Shown here: one piece after another, positions 34,227 to 42,756 of the stretch
Position numbering within the stretch: the first letter of the stretch is position 1
How the letters are laid out: every line of letters starts with the position of its first letter
NCBI RefSeq assembly: GCF_026274175.1
Contig: NZ_JAPHNL010000179.1
Span: forward strand, 1-60,797
Length of the DNA: 60,797 nucleotides
Reading direction: 5' to 3'
Source: Streptomyces beihaiensis
GTDB taxonomy: Bacteria > Actinomycetota > Actinomycetes > Streptomycetales > Streptomycetaceae
The notes under the pieces: generated by a model
Told to the model about the DNA's origin: nothing
Database searches by the model: none
Seen by the model: the letters and a program-made list of their open reading frames with translations, nothing else
Made by a program: the position numbers and the translations under genes

Positions 34227-36159
34227 CGCCCTCCGCATGTCCCGCACCCAACCGCCCCCCGGTCACCCGGAGCCGGCTTCGGCAGGCCGGTGGGCGCGGG
34301 CCGTGGCCGCCCCGCCGCTCGGTGACCGGGCGCGGGCCGTCCGCGAGTACGCCGCCCGCGCGCTGGCGCACTGGGCGGCGGCGGGCGAACGGGCCCTGAC
34401 GGCGTGGGCGGCGTCAGGCGGCAGGGCCTCCGCCACCCTGCGCATCGCCCACGCCACCCCCGGCCCCGCCGCGCCTGCGGGAATCACCCACACCACCCAC
34501 GGCCCGACCCCGACCCCGGCCCCAGCCCCAGCCCCAGCCCCAGCCCCGGGAATCGCCCACGCCACCCCCGGTCCGACCCCGGCTCCAGTCCCGGGCGCCG
34601 CGACCGCCACCGCCAGCGCCACCGCCAGCGCCACCGCCACCCGAACCCGCGTCGGCCGCGTCGGCCGCGCCGGCTCCCTCGCCGCCCCGGCGTCCTCCCG
34701 CCCCCGCACGGCCCGGCGACCCGTCGCCGACCTCCTCCGGGCGCGCCCCGACCTCTGGCTGGCCGCCGTCGCCGCGCTGTACCTGCTCGCCCAGCTGATC
34801 CTCGTCGTGCCGCAGCTCTCCCACGCGCTCGGCTGGGACGAGTCCGTCTACATCTCGCAGTACGACCCGCGTCACCCCACCGTCTTCTTCAGCGCCCCGC
34901 GCTCCCGCGGCACCAGCTTCCTCACCGCACCGATCGTCGCCGCCACCGGCTCGATCCTCACCCTGCGCGTCGTCCTCGCCCTCGTCTCCACTCTCTGCCT
35001 GTACACCGCGTTCCGGGTGTGGCGCCCCCTCGTCGGAGCCCGCACCACCGCACTCGCCGCGCTCCTCTTCGGCAGCCTGTGGATGGCGCTGCTCTCCGGC
35101 TCGATGGCCATGCCCAACCTGTGGGTGGCGTTCGCCTCCGTCGGCGCCGTCGGCTGGTTCCTGCGCGCACCGGCCGGCCGGGCCGCATGGCGCACCGGCG
35201 TCCCACTCGCCGCGTGCGTCGCGGTCGTCGCCCTCTTCCGCGCCTCCGACGTGGTGTGGCTCGTCGCAACTCTCGGCGTCGCCGCCTTCCTCGTACGCGG
35301 CCGCAAGCACACCCTGTGGTGGCTCGCCGCGGGCTCCGCCGCCGGGCTCGCCCAATGGATCGCCGAGGCGTACATCCGCTGGGGCGGCGTCACCCAACGC
35401 CTCCACGTCTCCAGCGCCACCGAAGGCCACATGGGCCTCCACCTCAACTTCGGCACCGCCTGGCACGCCGTCAACGGCCCCCTCCTGTGCCGCCCCTGCA
35501 CAGCGGGACCGCCCCAACAGCCCCTCCTGGCCCTGTGGTGGCCGGCCCTCCCGCTCCTCGCCGCCGCCGCGCTCTACGTCGCCCTGCGCGCACGCCACGT
35601 ACGCCCCGCCGCCCCCACCGTCCTCCCGGTGGCCTGCGCCGCGAGCATGGCCGCCCCCTACCTCCTGCTCATCGCCTACTCGGCCCCGCGCTTTCTGCTC
35701 CCCGCCTACGCGCTGCTCTCCCTCCCCCTGGCCGTCCTGCTGCGCCGTCTGCGCACACCCCGCCCGGTCGCCGTCGCCGCGACCGTCGTGCTCGCGCTGC
35801 AACTGGCCTCCCAGTGCACCGTCGCCCAGGCCAAGGCAGGGTCGACCGCGCGCGGCGACGCCCGCTACGTCGCCGCCGCCCGCGCACTGCACAGCATGGG
35901 CCTCACCCCGCCCTGCCTCGTCTCCGGCGTCCGCGCCCTGCCCATCGGCTACGCGGCGGGCTGCTCGTCCGCCGAGACCCACGGCAACAACCGGAACACC
36001 ACCCGTGCCGCCCTGCTCCGGCGCGCCACACAGGTCCCCACGGCCACTCTCACCTCGGGCCACCACAAGCCGCCCCGCTGGGCCCGCGACTGGACCCCGT
36101 ACAAGCTGCCGCACTCCGGCGGCCTGACGGCGTGGAAGGCACCGGCACCGCGGCCGTGA
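34174..36159 (+). CDS. Polytopic membrane glycosyltransferase (GT39/ArnT-like, GT-C fold)
   Basis: About 661 residues. A disordered N-terminal region of about 185 residues holds PTPTPAPAPAPAPAPG and TASATASATAT repeats, encoded by 6- and 12-bp DNA repeats. The membrane part starts DLWLAAVAALYLLAQLILVV. The first loop has LGWDESVYISQY, with the acidic residues expected for a GT-C lipid-linked sugar transferase, followed by about ten helices. The start at 34174 overlaps the GT4 gene by 53 bp and follows GGCGGAGGAGG; ATG 34237 is an alternative. Role in a cell-envelope glycan is inferred. Confidence 0.82.
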   Translation: MTADTGPPMAAHDRSIPDALRMSRTQPPPGHPEPASAGRWARAVAAPPLGDRARAVREYAARALAHWAAAGERALTAWAASGGRASATLRIAHATPGPAAPAGITHTTHGPTPTPAPAPAPAPAPGIAHATPGPTPAPVPGAATATASATASATATRTRVGRVGRAGSLAAPASSRPRTARRPVADLLRARPDLWLAAVAALYLLAQLILVVPQLSHALGWDESVYISQYDPRHPTVFFSAPRSRGTSFLTAPIVAATGSILTLRVVLALVSTLCLYTAFRVWRPLVGARTTALAALLFGSLWMALLSGSMAMPNLWVAFASVGAVGWFLRAPAGRAAWRTGVPLAACVAVVALFRASDVVWLVATLGVAAFLVRGRKHTLWWLAAGSAAGLAQWIAEAYIRWGGVTQRLHVSSATEGHMGLHLNFGTAWHAVNGPLLCRPCTAGPPQQPLLALWWPALPLLAAAALYVALRARHVRPAAPTVLPVACAASMAAPYLLLIAYSAPRFLLPAYALLSLPLAVLLRRLRTPRPVAVAATVVLALQLASQCTVAQAKAGSTARGDARYVAAARALHSMGLTPPCLVSGVRALPIGYAAGCSSAETHGNNRNTTRAALLRRATQVPTATLTSGHHKPPRWARDWTPYKLPHSGGLTAWKAPAPRP

Positions 36160-36174
36160 GGGCCGTCGGTTCGG

Positions 36175-36384
36175 CTACTTGGCGTGGGTGACCGCGTAGA
36201 TCATGACGAACGCGACGACGTGGATGCCGAACAGGAAGTAGGCGAGGTACCACCACATGTACCGCTCGCCCTTCTTCTCCCGGGCGGCCCGCTTCTCGTC
36301 GTACTCGCGCTGGAGCATGTCCAGCGGATCGGGAACCGCCCCGGGCGCGGGCTCGGGCACGGCCCCTGGCGTCTGTTCGGCCAT
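36175..36384 (-). CDS. Small single-helix membrane protein (DUF6126-like)
   Basis: A 69-residue protein: a Pro/Ala-rich N-terminus (MAEQTPGAVPEPAPGAVPDP), a charged segment QREYDEKRAAREKKGERYMW, and one C-terminal membrane helix WYLAYFLFGIHVVAFVMIYAV. The family name is from memory and no function is known. Stop of the SDR gene lies six bases upstream of its start, on the same strand, so the two are probably cotranscribed. Convergent with the membrane glycosyltransferase gene, 15 bp away. Confidence 0.75.
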   Translation of the reverse strand: MAEQTPGAVPEPAPGAVPDPLDMLQREYDEKRAAREKKGERYMWWYLAYFLFGIHVVAFVMIYAVTHAK

Positions 36385-36390
36385 GCCGTC

Positions 36391-37158
36391 TCACGCTTCC
36401 CGGTGGAGTTTGGTGTTGGACGCCTGTGCCCGCGGCCGCACCACCAGCAGGTCGATGTTGACGTGGGGCGGTCGCGTCACCGCCCACGAGACGGTGTCCG
36501 CCACGTCGTCGGCGGTCAGCGGCTCGGCGACTCCCTCGTACACCTTGGCGGCCTTCCGCGCGTCCCCGCCGAACCGGTTCAGCGCGAACTCGTCCGTCTT
36601 CACGAGACCCGGCGCGACCTCGATCACCCGCACCGGCGTCCCCACGATCTCCAGCCGCAGCGTCTCCGCGAGCACGTGCTCCGCGTGCTTGGCGGCGACG
36701 TAACCGGCGCCGCCCTCGTACGTGGCGTGCCCGGCGGTCGACGAGACGACCACGACCGTGCCGTCACCGGACGCGGTCAGGGCGGGCAGCAGCGCCTGCG
36801 TGACGTTGAGCGTGCCGATGACGTTCGTCTCGTACATCTGCCGCCACTGCTCCGGGTCGCCCGAGGCCACGGGGTCCGCGCCGAGCGCGCCACCGGCGTT
36901 GTTGACGAGGACGCCGACGGTCTTGAAGGCGGTGGCGAACTCGTCGACGGCGGCCCGGTCGGTCACGTCGAGCTGGTACGCGACGGCGTCGTGCCCGGCC
37001 GCCGTGATCTCCTCGGCGACCGCCTCGATCCGGTCCTTGCGCCGGGCGGTGAGCACCACCCGGTACCCGGCCGCCGCCAGCCGCCGCGCCGTCGCGGCAC
37101 CGATACCACCGCTGGCGCCGGTGACGACGGCGATACGGGAAGCGGGGGCGGGGGCCAT
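36391..37158 (-). CDS. Short-chain dehydrogenase/reductase
   Basis: A 255-residue classical SDR: cofactor loop VVTGASGGIGAATARRLA, TARRKDR suggesting NADP preference, NNAGGALG, catalytic Ser in VVSSTAGHATYEG and the pair Y-x3-K in GYVAAKHA. It resembles YdfG/serine-dehydrogenase-type SDRs (3-hydroxy acid dehydrogenases), so a small hydroxy acid or keto acid is a plausible substrate. ATG 37158 follows GGAGTAG. Followed by the small membrane protein gene. Confidence 0.9.
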   Translation of the reverse strand: MAPAPASRIAVVTGASGGIGAATARRLAAAGYRVVLTARRKDRIEAVAEEITAAGHDAVAYQLDVTDRAAVDEFATAFKTVGVLVNNAGGALGADPVASGDPEQWRQMYETNVIGTLNVTQALLPALTASGDGTVVVVSSTAGHATYEGGAGYVAAKHAEHVLAETLRLEIVGTPVRVIEVAPGLVKTDEFALNRFGGDARKAAKVYEGVAEPLTADDVADTVSWAVTRPPHVNIDLLVVRPRAQASNTKLHREA

Positions 37159-37249
37159 GGGCTACTCCTAGAACGGCAAGACAGCGCAGACGCGGATATC
37201 CCGTCCAGAGTACGTCGCGCCGCACACGGCCCCCGCTGCGGCAGGAGCC

Positions 37250-37582
37250 TCAGTCCCGGGGCGCGTACATGATCACGGCCATCCCGACCAGACAGATCAC
37301 GGCGCCCACGACGTCCCACCGAGTCGGCCGGTATCCGTCGGCCACCATCCCCCAGGCGATCGACCCGGCCACGAAGACGCCGCCGTACGCCGCCAGGATC
37401 CGCCCGAACTGCGCATCGGGCTGCAAGGTCGCCACGAACCCGTAGAGACCGAGCGCGACCACCCCCGCCCCGACCCACACCCACCCCCGGTGCTCCCGCA
37501 CTCCCTGCCACACCAGCCACGCCCCACCGATCTCGAACAGGGCGGCCACGACGAACAGGAGCACGGAACGGGCGACGAGCAT
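37250..37582 (-). CDS. YnfA family (UPF0060) small membrane protein
   Basis: A 110-residue protein with four helices, starting [20 protein letters not shown] and [20 protein letters not shown]. Family motifs are the FEIGG glutamate in TM1 and [20 protein letters not shown] in TM3. YnfA proteins are relatives of small multidrug resistance transporters; the transport role is weakly supported experimentally. It lies 33 bp after the HxlR gene on the same strand and may be cotranscribed. Confidence 0.9.
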   Translation of the reverse strand: MLVARSVLLFVVAALFEIGGAWLVWQGVREHRGWVWVGAGVVALGLYGFVATLQPDAQFGRILAAYGGVFVAGSIAWGMVADGYRPTRWDVVGAVICLVGMAVIMYAPRD

Positions 37583-37615
37583 GCAGCACAGCGTGCCATG
37601 CCCCGGCGCCGGGGC

Positions 37616-38029
37616 TCAGACGGCCGCCGTCTCCTGGTCGTAGCGGTCGCGGGCCACCGCCACCTCGTCCATGTGTGCCTCGGCCCATTCCTTCACCGCG
37701 ACCAGCAGGCCGCTGAGGCTCCGCCCGAGTTCGGTCAGCTCGTAGTCGACCCGCACCGGCACGGACGGCGTGACCGTCCGCCCCACGATCCCGTCCCGCT
37801 CAAGCGCCCGCAGCGTCTGCGTCAGCATCTTCTGGCTCACGCCCGCGATCCGGCGCCCGAGGTCGGAGTAGCGCATCGGCCCGTCGTGCGCGGCGAGCGC
37901 GGCGACCACGAGGCTCACCCACTTGTCGCTGAGCCGCGCGAGCAGCTGGTTGGTCGGGCAGTCCCGCAGGAACGCGTCGTACGCGACCCGCGCCTGCTCG
38001 CGGCGCTGCGCCGCCGTCATCGTCGCCAT
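37616..38029 (-). CDS. HxlR-family winged-helix regulator
   Basis: A 137-residue protein. Family signature: LLARLSDKWVSLVVAALAAH, MRYSDLGRRIAGVSQKMLTQ, TLRALERDGIVGRTV and VDYELTELGRSL. HxlR proteins often sense electrophiles or quinones. Start at ATG 38029 (MATMTAAQRRE); the frame continues upstream through the tandem repeat tract to beyond 39000 but is not coding there. Divergent from the quinone-oxidoreductase-like gene, its likely target. Confidence 0.9.
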   Translation of the reverse strand: MATMTAAQRREQARVAYDAFLRDCPTNQLLARLSDKWVSLVVAALAAHDGPMRYSDLGRRIAGVSQKMLTQTLRALERDGIVGRTVTPSVPVRVDYELTELGRSLSGLLVAVKEWAEAHMDEVAVARDRYDQETAAV

Positions 38030-38059
38030 CAGCCGAAACCCTCCCGTGTTCCGGACGCA

Positions 38060-38123
38060 CCCCTGGTACGCGCTTCTGGTACGCGCCCCTGGTACGCGCC
38101 GCTGTGCGCGCCCCCGGTACGCA
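38060..38123. repeat. 13-bp tandem repeat array, five units
   Basis: Units CCCCTGGTACGCG, CTTCTGGTACGCG and CCCCTGGTACGCG (38060-38098) are followed by a shorter CCGCTGTGCGCG and CCCCCGGTACGCA (to 38123). It lies in the HxlR/oxidoreductase intergenic region, about 30 bp before the regulator start. Thirteen bp is not a whole number of helical turns. Confidence 0.8.
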
Positions 38124-38155
38124 CTTCGCGGTGACGTACGCACCTCCACGTACGT

Positions 38156-38176
38156 ACTTACCAAAAGAGAGTAACA
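38156..38176. promoter_or_regulatory. HxlR-type operator candidate
   Basis: ACTTAC (38156-38161) and GTAACA (38171-38176) form an imperfect inverted repeat with TTAC-N9-GTAA at its core and an A-rich spacer (CAAAAGAGA), unusual AT richness for this region. TTAC/GTAA arms around an A/T spacer resemble HxlR-family operators such as those of YodB-type regulators. It lies about 85 bp before the oxidoreductase start. Confidence 0.5.
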
Positions 38177-38258
38177 CTCCCTATGGTCATCACTGCGGAA
38201 AGGAAAGCGTAAGCAATCCACGCACATACGAATCATTCGACGCAATAAGGGAGTTGTC

Positions 38259-39152
38259 ATGCGAGCAGCAGTGGTCACGGTCTTCGGCGGTCCGGAAGCG
38301 GTCGAGATCGTCGACATCGAGCGCCCCGAACCGGCCGCCGGACAGATCCGCGTCAAGGTCGCCGCGACCGCCCTGAACCCCGTCGACGCGGCGGTGCGGG
38401 CCGGGGCCTTCGGAGGGGAGGGCAGGCGGCTCGGCCTCGGCTGGGACGTGGCCGGCACGGTCGACGCCGTCGGCGACGGCTCCGGATGGCAGGTCGGCGA
38501 CCAGGTGATCGCCCTGCACCACGGAGTGGGCGGACCCCTCGGCGCGCATGCCGAACACGTGGTCGTGGCCGCCTCCGCGGCCGCCGCCGCGCCCACGACC
38601 CTGGACCTCACACACGCCGCCACGCTTCCCCTCAACACCCTCACCGCCGCCCAGGCCCTCGACCTGCTCGATCTGAAGCCCGGCCAGTCCCTGCTCGTCA
38701 CGGGCGCCGCGGGCGCGGTCGGCGGGTACGCGGTGCAGCTCGCCGCGCACCAGGGCATCGACGTGACCGGGTACGCGGGCGAGGGGGACGAGGAGCTGGT
38801 CCGCTCGTTCGGCGCGCCCCACTTCGTACCGCGCGGCACGACGCCGCCCGCCCCCGTGGACGCCGTGCTCGACGCGGCGGTCATCGGTGCGGACGCACTG
38901 GCGTGGGTGCGGGACGGGGGCCGGTACGTCGGCGTGATTCCGGGCGCCGCGCCCGCCCCGGAGCGCGGGGTGCGCACCGAGGCGGTGGAGGTGGCAGCGG
39001 ACGGCACGCGTCTGGCAGAACTGGCACGCCTGACCGACAAGGGCACGTTGACCGCGCGCGTCGCCCACACCTACCCCCTCGCGGAGGCGGCACAGGCACA
39101 TGCGCGGCTGGCCGAGGGCGGCGTACGGGGTCGCCTGGTCCTGATCCCGTGA
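38259..39152 (+). CDS. Zinc-independent MDR oxidoreductase (quinone reductase type)
   Basis: A 297-residue medium-chain dehydrogenase/reductase: N-terminal GroES-like domain (MRAAVVTVFGGPEAVEIVDI, ALNPVDAAVRAGAF) and a Rossmann domain with LLVTGAAGAVGGYAVQLAAH, the NADPH loop. No structural or catalytic zinc cysteines are present, as in QOR and enoyl reductases. It probably reduces quinones or reactive carbonyls, matching control by the divergent HxlR regulator. ATG 38259 follows AAGGGAG. The hairpin at 39202-39239 ends the transcript. Confidence 0.9.
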   Translation: MRAAVVTVFGGPEAVEIVDIERPEPAAGQIRVKVAATALNPVDAAVRAGAFGGEGRRLGLGWDVAGTVDAVGDGSGWQVGDQVIALHHGVGGPLGAHAEHVVVAASAAAAAPTTLDLTHAATLPLNTLTAAQALDLLDLKPGQSLLVTGAAGAVGGYAVQLAAHQGIDVTGYAGEGDEELVRSFGAPHFVPRGTTPPAPVDAVLDAAVIGADALAWVRDGGRYVGVIPGAAPAPERGVRTEAVEVAADGTRLAELARLTDKGTLTARVAHTYPLAEAAQAHARLAEGGVRGRLVLIP

Positions 39153-39201
39153 CCGGGTCGGGCGGCGCGCGACGAGGGACGAGGAACGCGTGACGCGGGC
39201 A

Positions 39202-39239
39202 GAGCCGCGGGAGCCGCCGACCGCGGCCTCCCGCGGCTC
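39202..39239. terminator. 12-bp hairpin between convergent genes
   Basis: GAGCCGCGGGAG (39202-39213) pairs perfectly with CTCCCGCGGCTC (39228-39239) around a 14-base loop. It lies 50 bp after the oxidoreductase stop and can work on both strands. Confidence 0.8.
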
Positions 39240-39330
39240 ACCGGCCGCCGTCGCCGCGCCACTGAGGGGCCGTCACGTCGCCGTGGTCATGCCGTGACGC
39301 GCGGCCCGGCATGGTGCGAGACCAGCGGGG

Positions 39331-39363
39331 CAGGGGCGGAGCCCGGCGAGGGCTCCGGCCCTG
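39331..39363 (-). terminator. Hairpin downstream of rtcB
   Basis: CAGGGGCGGAGCCC (39331-39344) pairs with GGGCTCCGGCCCTG (39350-39363) with minor mismatches around GGCGA. It lies 20 bp beyond the rtcB stop on the minus strand and gives the pair of convergent genes a second terminator. Confidence 0.65.
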
Positions 39364-39383
39364 CCGCCGGTTCGGTTCCTGGT

Positions 39384-40577
39384 TCAGCCCTTCACGCAGA
39401 CGACCTGCTTGAGCTTCGCCACGACCTCCACGAGGTCGCGCTGCTGATCGATGACCTGCTCGATCGGCTTGTACGCACCCGGGATCTCGTCCACGACGCC
39501 GGAGTCCTTACGGCACTCCACGCCCCGCGTCTGCTCCTCCAGGTCCCGCGTCGAGAAACGCTTCTTCGCGGCGTTACGGCTCATCCGCCGCCCGGCGCCG
39601 TGCGAGGCGGAGTTGAAGGACGCCGCGTTGCCGAGGCCCTTCACGATGTACGAGCCGGTGCCCATGGAGCCCGGGATGATCCCGTACTCGCCCGAGCCCG
39701 CGCGGATCGCGCCCTTGCGGGTGACCAGGAGGTCCATGCCGTCGTAGCGCTCCTCACTCACGTAGTTGTGGTGAGCGCTGATCTCCGGCTCGAAGGTCGG
39801 CTTCGCCTTCCTGAACTCCTTGCGGACGACGTCCTTGAAGAGCGCCATCATGAGCGTGCGGTTGTACTTGGCGTACTCCTGCGCCCAGAACAGGTCGTTG
39901 CGGTAGGCGGCCATCTGCGGAGTGTCCGAGATGAAGACGGCGAGGTCGCGGTCGACGAGGTTCTGGTTGTGCGGGAGTTTCTGCGCGACGCCGATGTGAT
40001 GGTCGGCGAGCTCCTTGCCGATGTTCCGGGATCCGGAGTGCAGCATGAGCCAGACCGCATCAGACGTGTCGAGACAGAACTCGACGAAGTGGTTTCCGGC
40101 TCCGAGGGTTCCCATCTGCTTGTGAGCCCGCCCCTCCCGGAACCTGACGGCCTCGGCCACCCCGCCGAACCGCCCCCAGAAGTCGTCCCACCCGGCCGTC
40201 GCGAGGCCGTGGAACCGCCCCGGGTCCACCGGATCGTCATGCATCCCCCGGCCCACCGGAATCGCCTGCTCGATCTTGGAGCGGAGGCGGGAGAGGTCGC
40301 CCGGGAGGTCGTTCGCCGTCAGGGACGTCTTCACCGCGCTCATGCCGCAGCCGATGTCGACGCCGACCGCCGCCGGGCACACCGCGCCCCGCATCGCGAT
40401 CACCGAACCGACCGTCGCGCCCTTGCCGTAGTGGACGTCCGGCATGACGGCCAGGCCCTTGATCCACGGCAGGGCCGAGACGTTCCGCAACTGCTGCATG
40501 GCCGCGTCCTCGACGGACGCGGGGTCCGTCCACATCCGGATGGGAACCTTCGCACCCGGTACTTCCGTGTAAGGCAT
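39384..40577 (-). CDS. rtcB: RtcB RNA-splicing ligase
   Basis: A 397-residue GTP- and Mn-dependent ligase joining 2',3'-cyclic phosphate or 3'-phosphate ends to 5'-OH ends. Metal ligands are seen in VGVDIGCGMS (D74, C77), GAGNHFVEF, MLHSGSRNIG and ISAHHNYV. The guanylylated His lies in NSASHGAGRRMSR. Length and ends match the short bacterial RtcB form. Start ATG 40577 follows GGGGGA; the frame to 40613 is less likely. No archease or RtcA gene is adjacent, so repair of damaged tRNA or rRNA is the plausible role. Confidence 0.94.
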   Translation of the reverse strand: MPYTEVPGAKVPIRMWTDPASVEDAAMQQLRNVSALPWIKGLAVMPDVHYGKGATVGSVIAMRGAVCPAAVGVDIGCGMSAVKTSLTANDLPGDLSRLRSKIEQAIPVGRGMHDDPVDPGRFHGLATAGWDDFWGRFGGVAEAVRFREGRAHKQMGTLGAGNHFVEFCLDTSDAVWLMLHSGSRNIGKELADHHIGVAQKLPHNQNLVDRDLAVFISDTPQMAAYRNDLFWAQEYAKYNRTLMMALFKDVVRKEFRKAKPTFEPEISAHHNYVSEERYDGMDLLVTRKGAIRAGSGEYGIIPGSMGTGSYIVKGLGNAASFNSASHGAGRRMSRNAAKKRFSTRDLEEQTRGVECRKDSGVVDEIPGAYKPIEQVIDQQRDLVEVVAKLKQVVCVKG

Positions 40578-40749
40578 GAGATCCCCCGAAAGCCGTTCAA
40601 ATCCATTCAACATCAGAAAGCGCAGATACCGGAGCCAAGGTCGACGAAACGGATGCCGGACCGGCGTCCACGGCAGTGCGTGCGATAGACATGGTCATCG
40701 TCGGCCGACCCACCCGGCAACCGAGTTTTCGCAGTGAGGAGCCTCAACG

Positions 40750-41622
40750 GTGCAGCGGAAGCGCAAGTCGTACGCGTACCTGCCCGGCGCCGCCGCGCTT
40801 CTGGCGGCGCTGCTGACCGGCTGTTCCGCGGCCTCCGGTTCCGACGGCGCGGCGGGCGACGCGAAACCGGGCGGGGCGAGCGCCAGTGCGGCCACGGTCA
40901 AGCCGGGCAAGTACCACACGCTGCCCGAACCGTGCGGTGTCGTGGACAAGGGCATGCTGGACAAGATGCTGCCGGGCATCGCGAAGCTCCCGGACGACGA
41001 TCAGCGGGAGAAGGCGTACGCCGGTACGGCGGCCGTCACGTACGACACGGGCCGCCGCGTCGGGTGCAGCTGGAAGGACACGGCGGCGGACGGTTCGGCA
41101 CACCGGCTGAAGCTGGACTTCGAGCGGGTGGTGTCGTACGACCCGACCGTGAGCGACGACGACCGGGCGGGGGCGTTGTTCGCGAAGCGGGTGGACGCGG
41201 CGGGACTGCCGGATGTGTCGTCGTCCGACGCGTCGGGCTCGTCGGACACGTCGGGCTCGTCCGGCACATCCGGTGCCTCCGATGCGTCTGCCACGCCCGG
41301 CGACGGCGGCGTGCCGAGTCCGGGCTCCTCCGGGGCGGCGTCCGCCACTCCGTCCGGCGACAGTGGTGACAGCGGCGGCGACGATCTTCAGCCCCGGCTG
41401 CTCGACGGGCTCGGCGACGAGGCGTTCGTCGACGACGTCGAGGCCGGTCCCGCGGCCTCTCCGCACCGCACGGTGACTGTGGTGTTCCGCACGTCCAACG
41501 TCCTGGTGACCGTCGAGTACGAGGCCCAGGCGGGGGCCGCCGGTACCGCCCCGGACAGCAAGGAAATGCAGGACACAGCGCGGGAACTGGCCGGAAAGCT
41601 GGTCGGAAAGTTCGGCGAATAG
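40750..41622 (+). CDS. DUF3558-type lipoprotein (first of two)
   Basis: A 290-residue secreted lipoprotein with signal peptide and lipobox LLTGCS (Cys near 25). The DUF3558-like core has YHTLPEPCGVVDKGMLDKML and GRRVGCSWKDTAADGSAHRL, with a conserved cysteine pair likely forming a disulfide, then a Ser/Asp/Gly-rich spacer (SSDASGSSDTSGSSGTSGAS). Function unknown. Start GTG 40750 after GAGGAG. The next gene encodes a paralogue with the same layout. Confidence 0.83.
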   Translation: MQRKRKSYAYLPGAAALLAALLTGCSAASGSDGAAGDAKPGGASASAATVKPGKYHTLPEPCGVVDKGMLDKMLPGIAKLPDDDQREKAYAGTAAVTYDTGRRVGCSWKDTAADGSAHRLKLDFERVVSYDPTVSDDDRAGALFAKRVDAAGLPDVSSSDASGSSDTSGSSGTSGASDASATPGDGGVPSPGSSGAASATPSGDSGDSGGDDLQPRLLDGLGDEAFVDDVEAGPAASPHRTVTVVFRTSNVLVTVEYEAQAGAAGTAPDSKEMQDTARELAGKLVGKFGE

Positions 41623-41760
41623 GGCACCTCGGGCGGCGATCGCGGCTCTCGGGAAGGCGAGGCGCGCCCGTCGGCTTCCGCGTACCGTAGCCCCTCGGAC
41701 TCCGGTGGCCGCGTCGGCCGCCGGGGTCCGTGGTCCTGTCGCCGTTCTAGTGAAGGAACT

Positions 41761-42675
41761 ATGCACCGTCCGACCAAGCGACTCACCCGCACCCTCGTCT
41801 GCGCGGCCGCCGTGCCGGCGGTCCTCGTCGTGGCCGGCTGCTCGTCCGGCTCGGGTTCCGGCTCCGACGGATCCGCGAAGGACTCGGGGGCGAAGTCGTC
41901 GGCGACGACCGCCGCGGAGAAGACGAGGAAGCCCGCGCCGGTCACGTACACGTCGCTGCCGCGGGCCTGTTCGGCGCTCTCCAAGAAGACGCTGGGCGAC
42001 CTGGTGCCGAAGGGCGACCGCAAGGCGGGTTCCTCGGACGACGAGTCGACGCGCGCGAGCTGCTCGTGGTCGAGCCTGGACAACAAGGGTGTGAAGGGCT
42101 CGCAGTACCGCTGGCTCAACGTGTCGCTGGTCCGTTTCGACTCCGACCTGAACCGCGGCAGCGGCGCGAAGCTCGCCGCGGACTACTACGCGAAGCAGGT
42201 CGCGGACGCGAAGGGCACGGACGGCGCGAAGCACGTCAAGGCGTCCGACGCGGCCGTGAAGGGCGGTGACGCGTCGACGCTGGTCCAGTACGACCGGACG
42301 TACAAGGACGACTCGGGCAAGTCCAAGAAGAAGGACGGCAAGAGCGGCAAGAGCGAGGACGTCACGTCCAGGGAGCAGACACTCGTCACGCGCCTGGACA
42401 ACGTGGTCGTCACGATCGACTACAACGGTTCCGGCCTCGCCGGTGAGAAGACCCCGGACGCGGGTGACCTGGCCAAGGACGCGAAGAAGGCCGCTGAGGA
42501 GGTCGCCGCCGCCGTCATGAAGGACGGCAAGGGCGGTAAGGACGGCAAGGGCGGTAACGACGGCGGCAGCGGCGAGAGTCCGTCGCCCTCGAAGTCCTCC
42601 ACGTCGTCGAAGTCGTCCGCCAAGCCGTCCCCCTCGGCCTCTCCTTCCGCGTCGAAGGACGCGAAGAAGCAGTAG
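41761..42675 (+). CDS. DUF3558-type lipoprotein (second of two)
   Basis: A 304-residue lipoprotein with lipobox VVAGCSS. The core YTSLPRACSALSKKTLGDLV and STRASCSWSSLDNKGVKGSQ aligns by pattern with the preceding gene, so the pair came from duplication, though they have diverged strongly. The tail is low-complexity: Lys/Asp/Gly repeats (KDGKGGKDGKGGNDGGSGES) then Ser/Pro/Lys. ATG 41761 follows GAAGGA. The 138 bp before it hold a possible -10 (TACCGT) and no gene. Confidence 0.83.
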   Translation: MHRPTKRLTRTLVCAAAVPAVLVVAGCSSGSGSGSDGSAKDSGAKSSATTAAEKTRKPAPVTYTSLPRACSALSKKTLGDLVPKGDRKAGSSDDESTRASCSWSSLDNKGVKGSQYRWLNVSLVRFDSDLNRGSGAKLAADYYAKQVADAKGTDGAKHVKASDAAVKGGDASTLVQYDRTYKDDSGKSKKKDGKSGKSEDVTSREQTLVTRLDNVVVTIDYNGSGLAGEKTPDAGDLAKDAKKAAEEVAAAVMKDGKGGKDGKGGNDGGSGESPSPSKSSTSSKSSAKPSPSASPSASKDAKKQ

Positions 42676-42756
42676 GCGACCGGGCTGGCGCGGTCACTCC
42701 CGCCTCACGTGTGCCACCCTGTTGGGCGCAACATGCCGTAGTGGGAGGGGAGCTGA

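Noticed and set aside
38060-38123. Tandem repeats considered as a CRISPR array
   Set aside because: Units are 13 bp and contiguous with no spacers, and no cas gene is nearby; the same applies to the 18-bp array at 123-200.
37616-39070. The HxlR frame extended upstream to 484 codons
   Set aside because: The added part runs through the intergenic repeat array and antisense to the divergent oxidoreductase; the conserved family start is at 38029.
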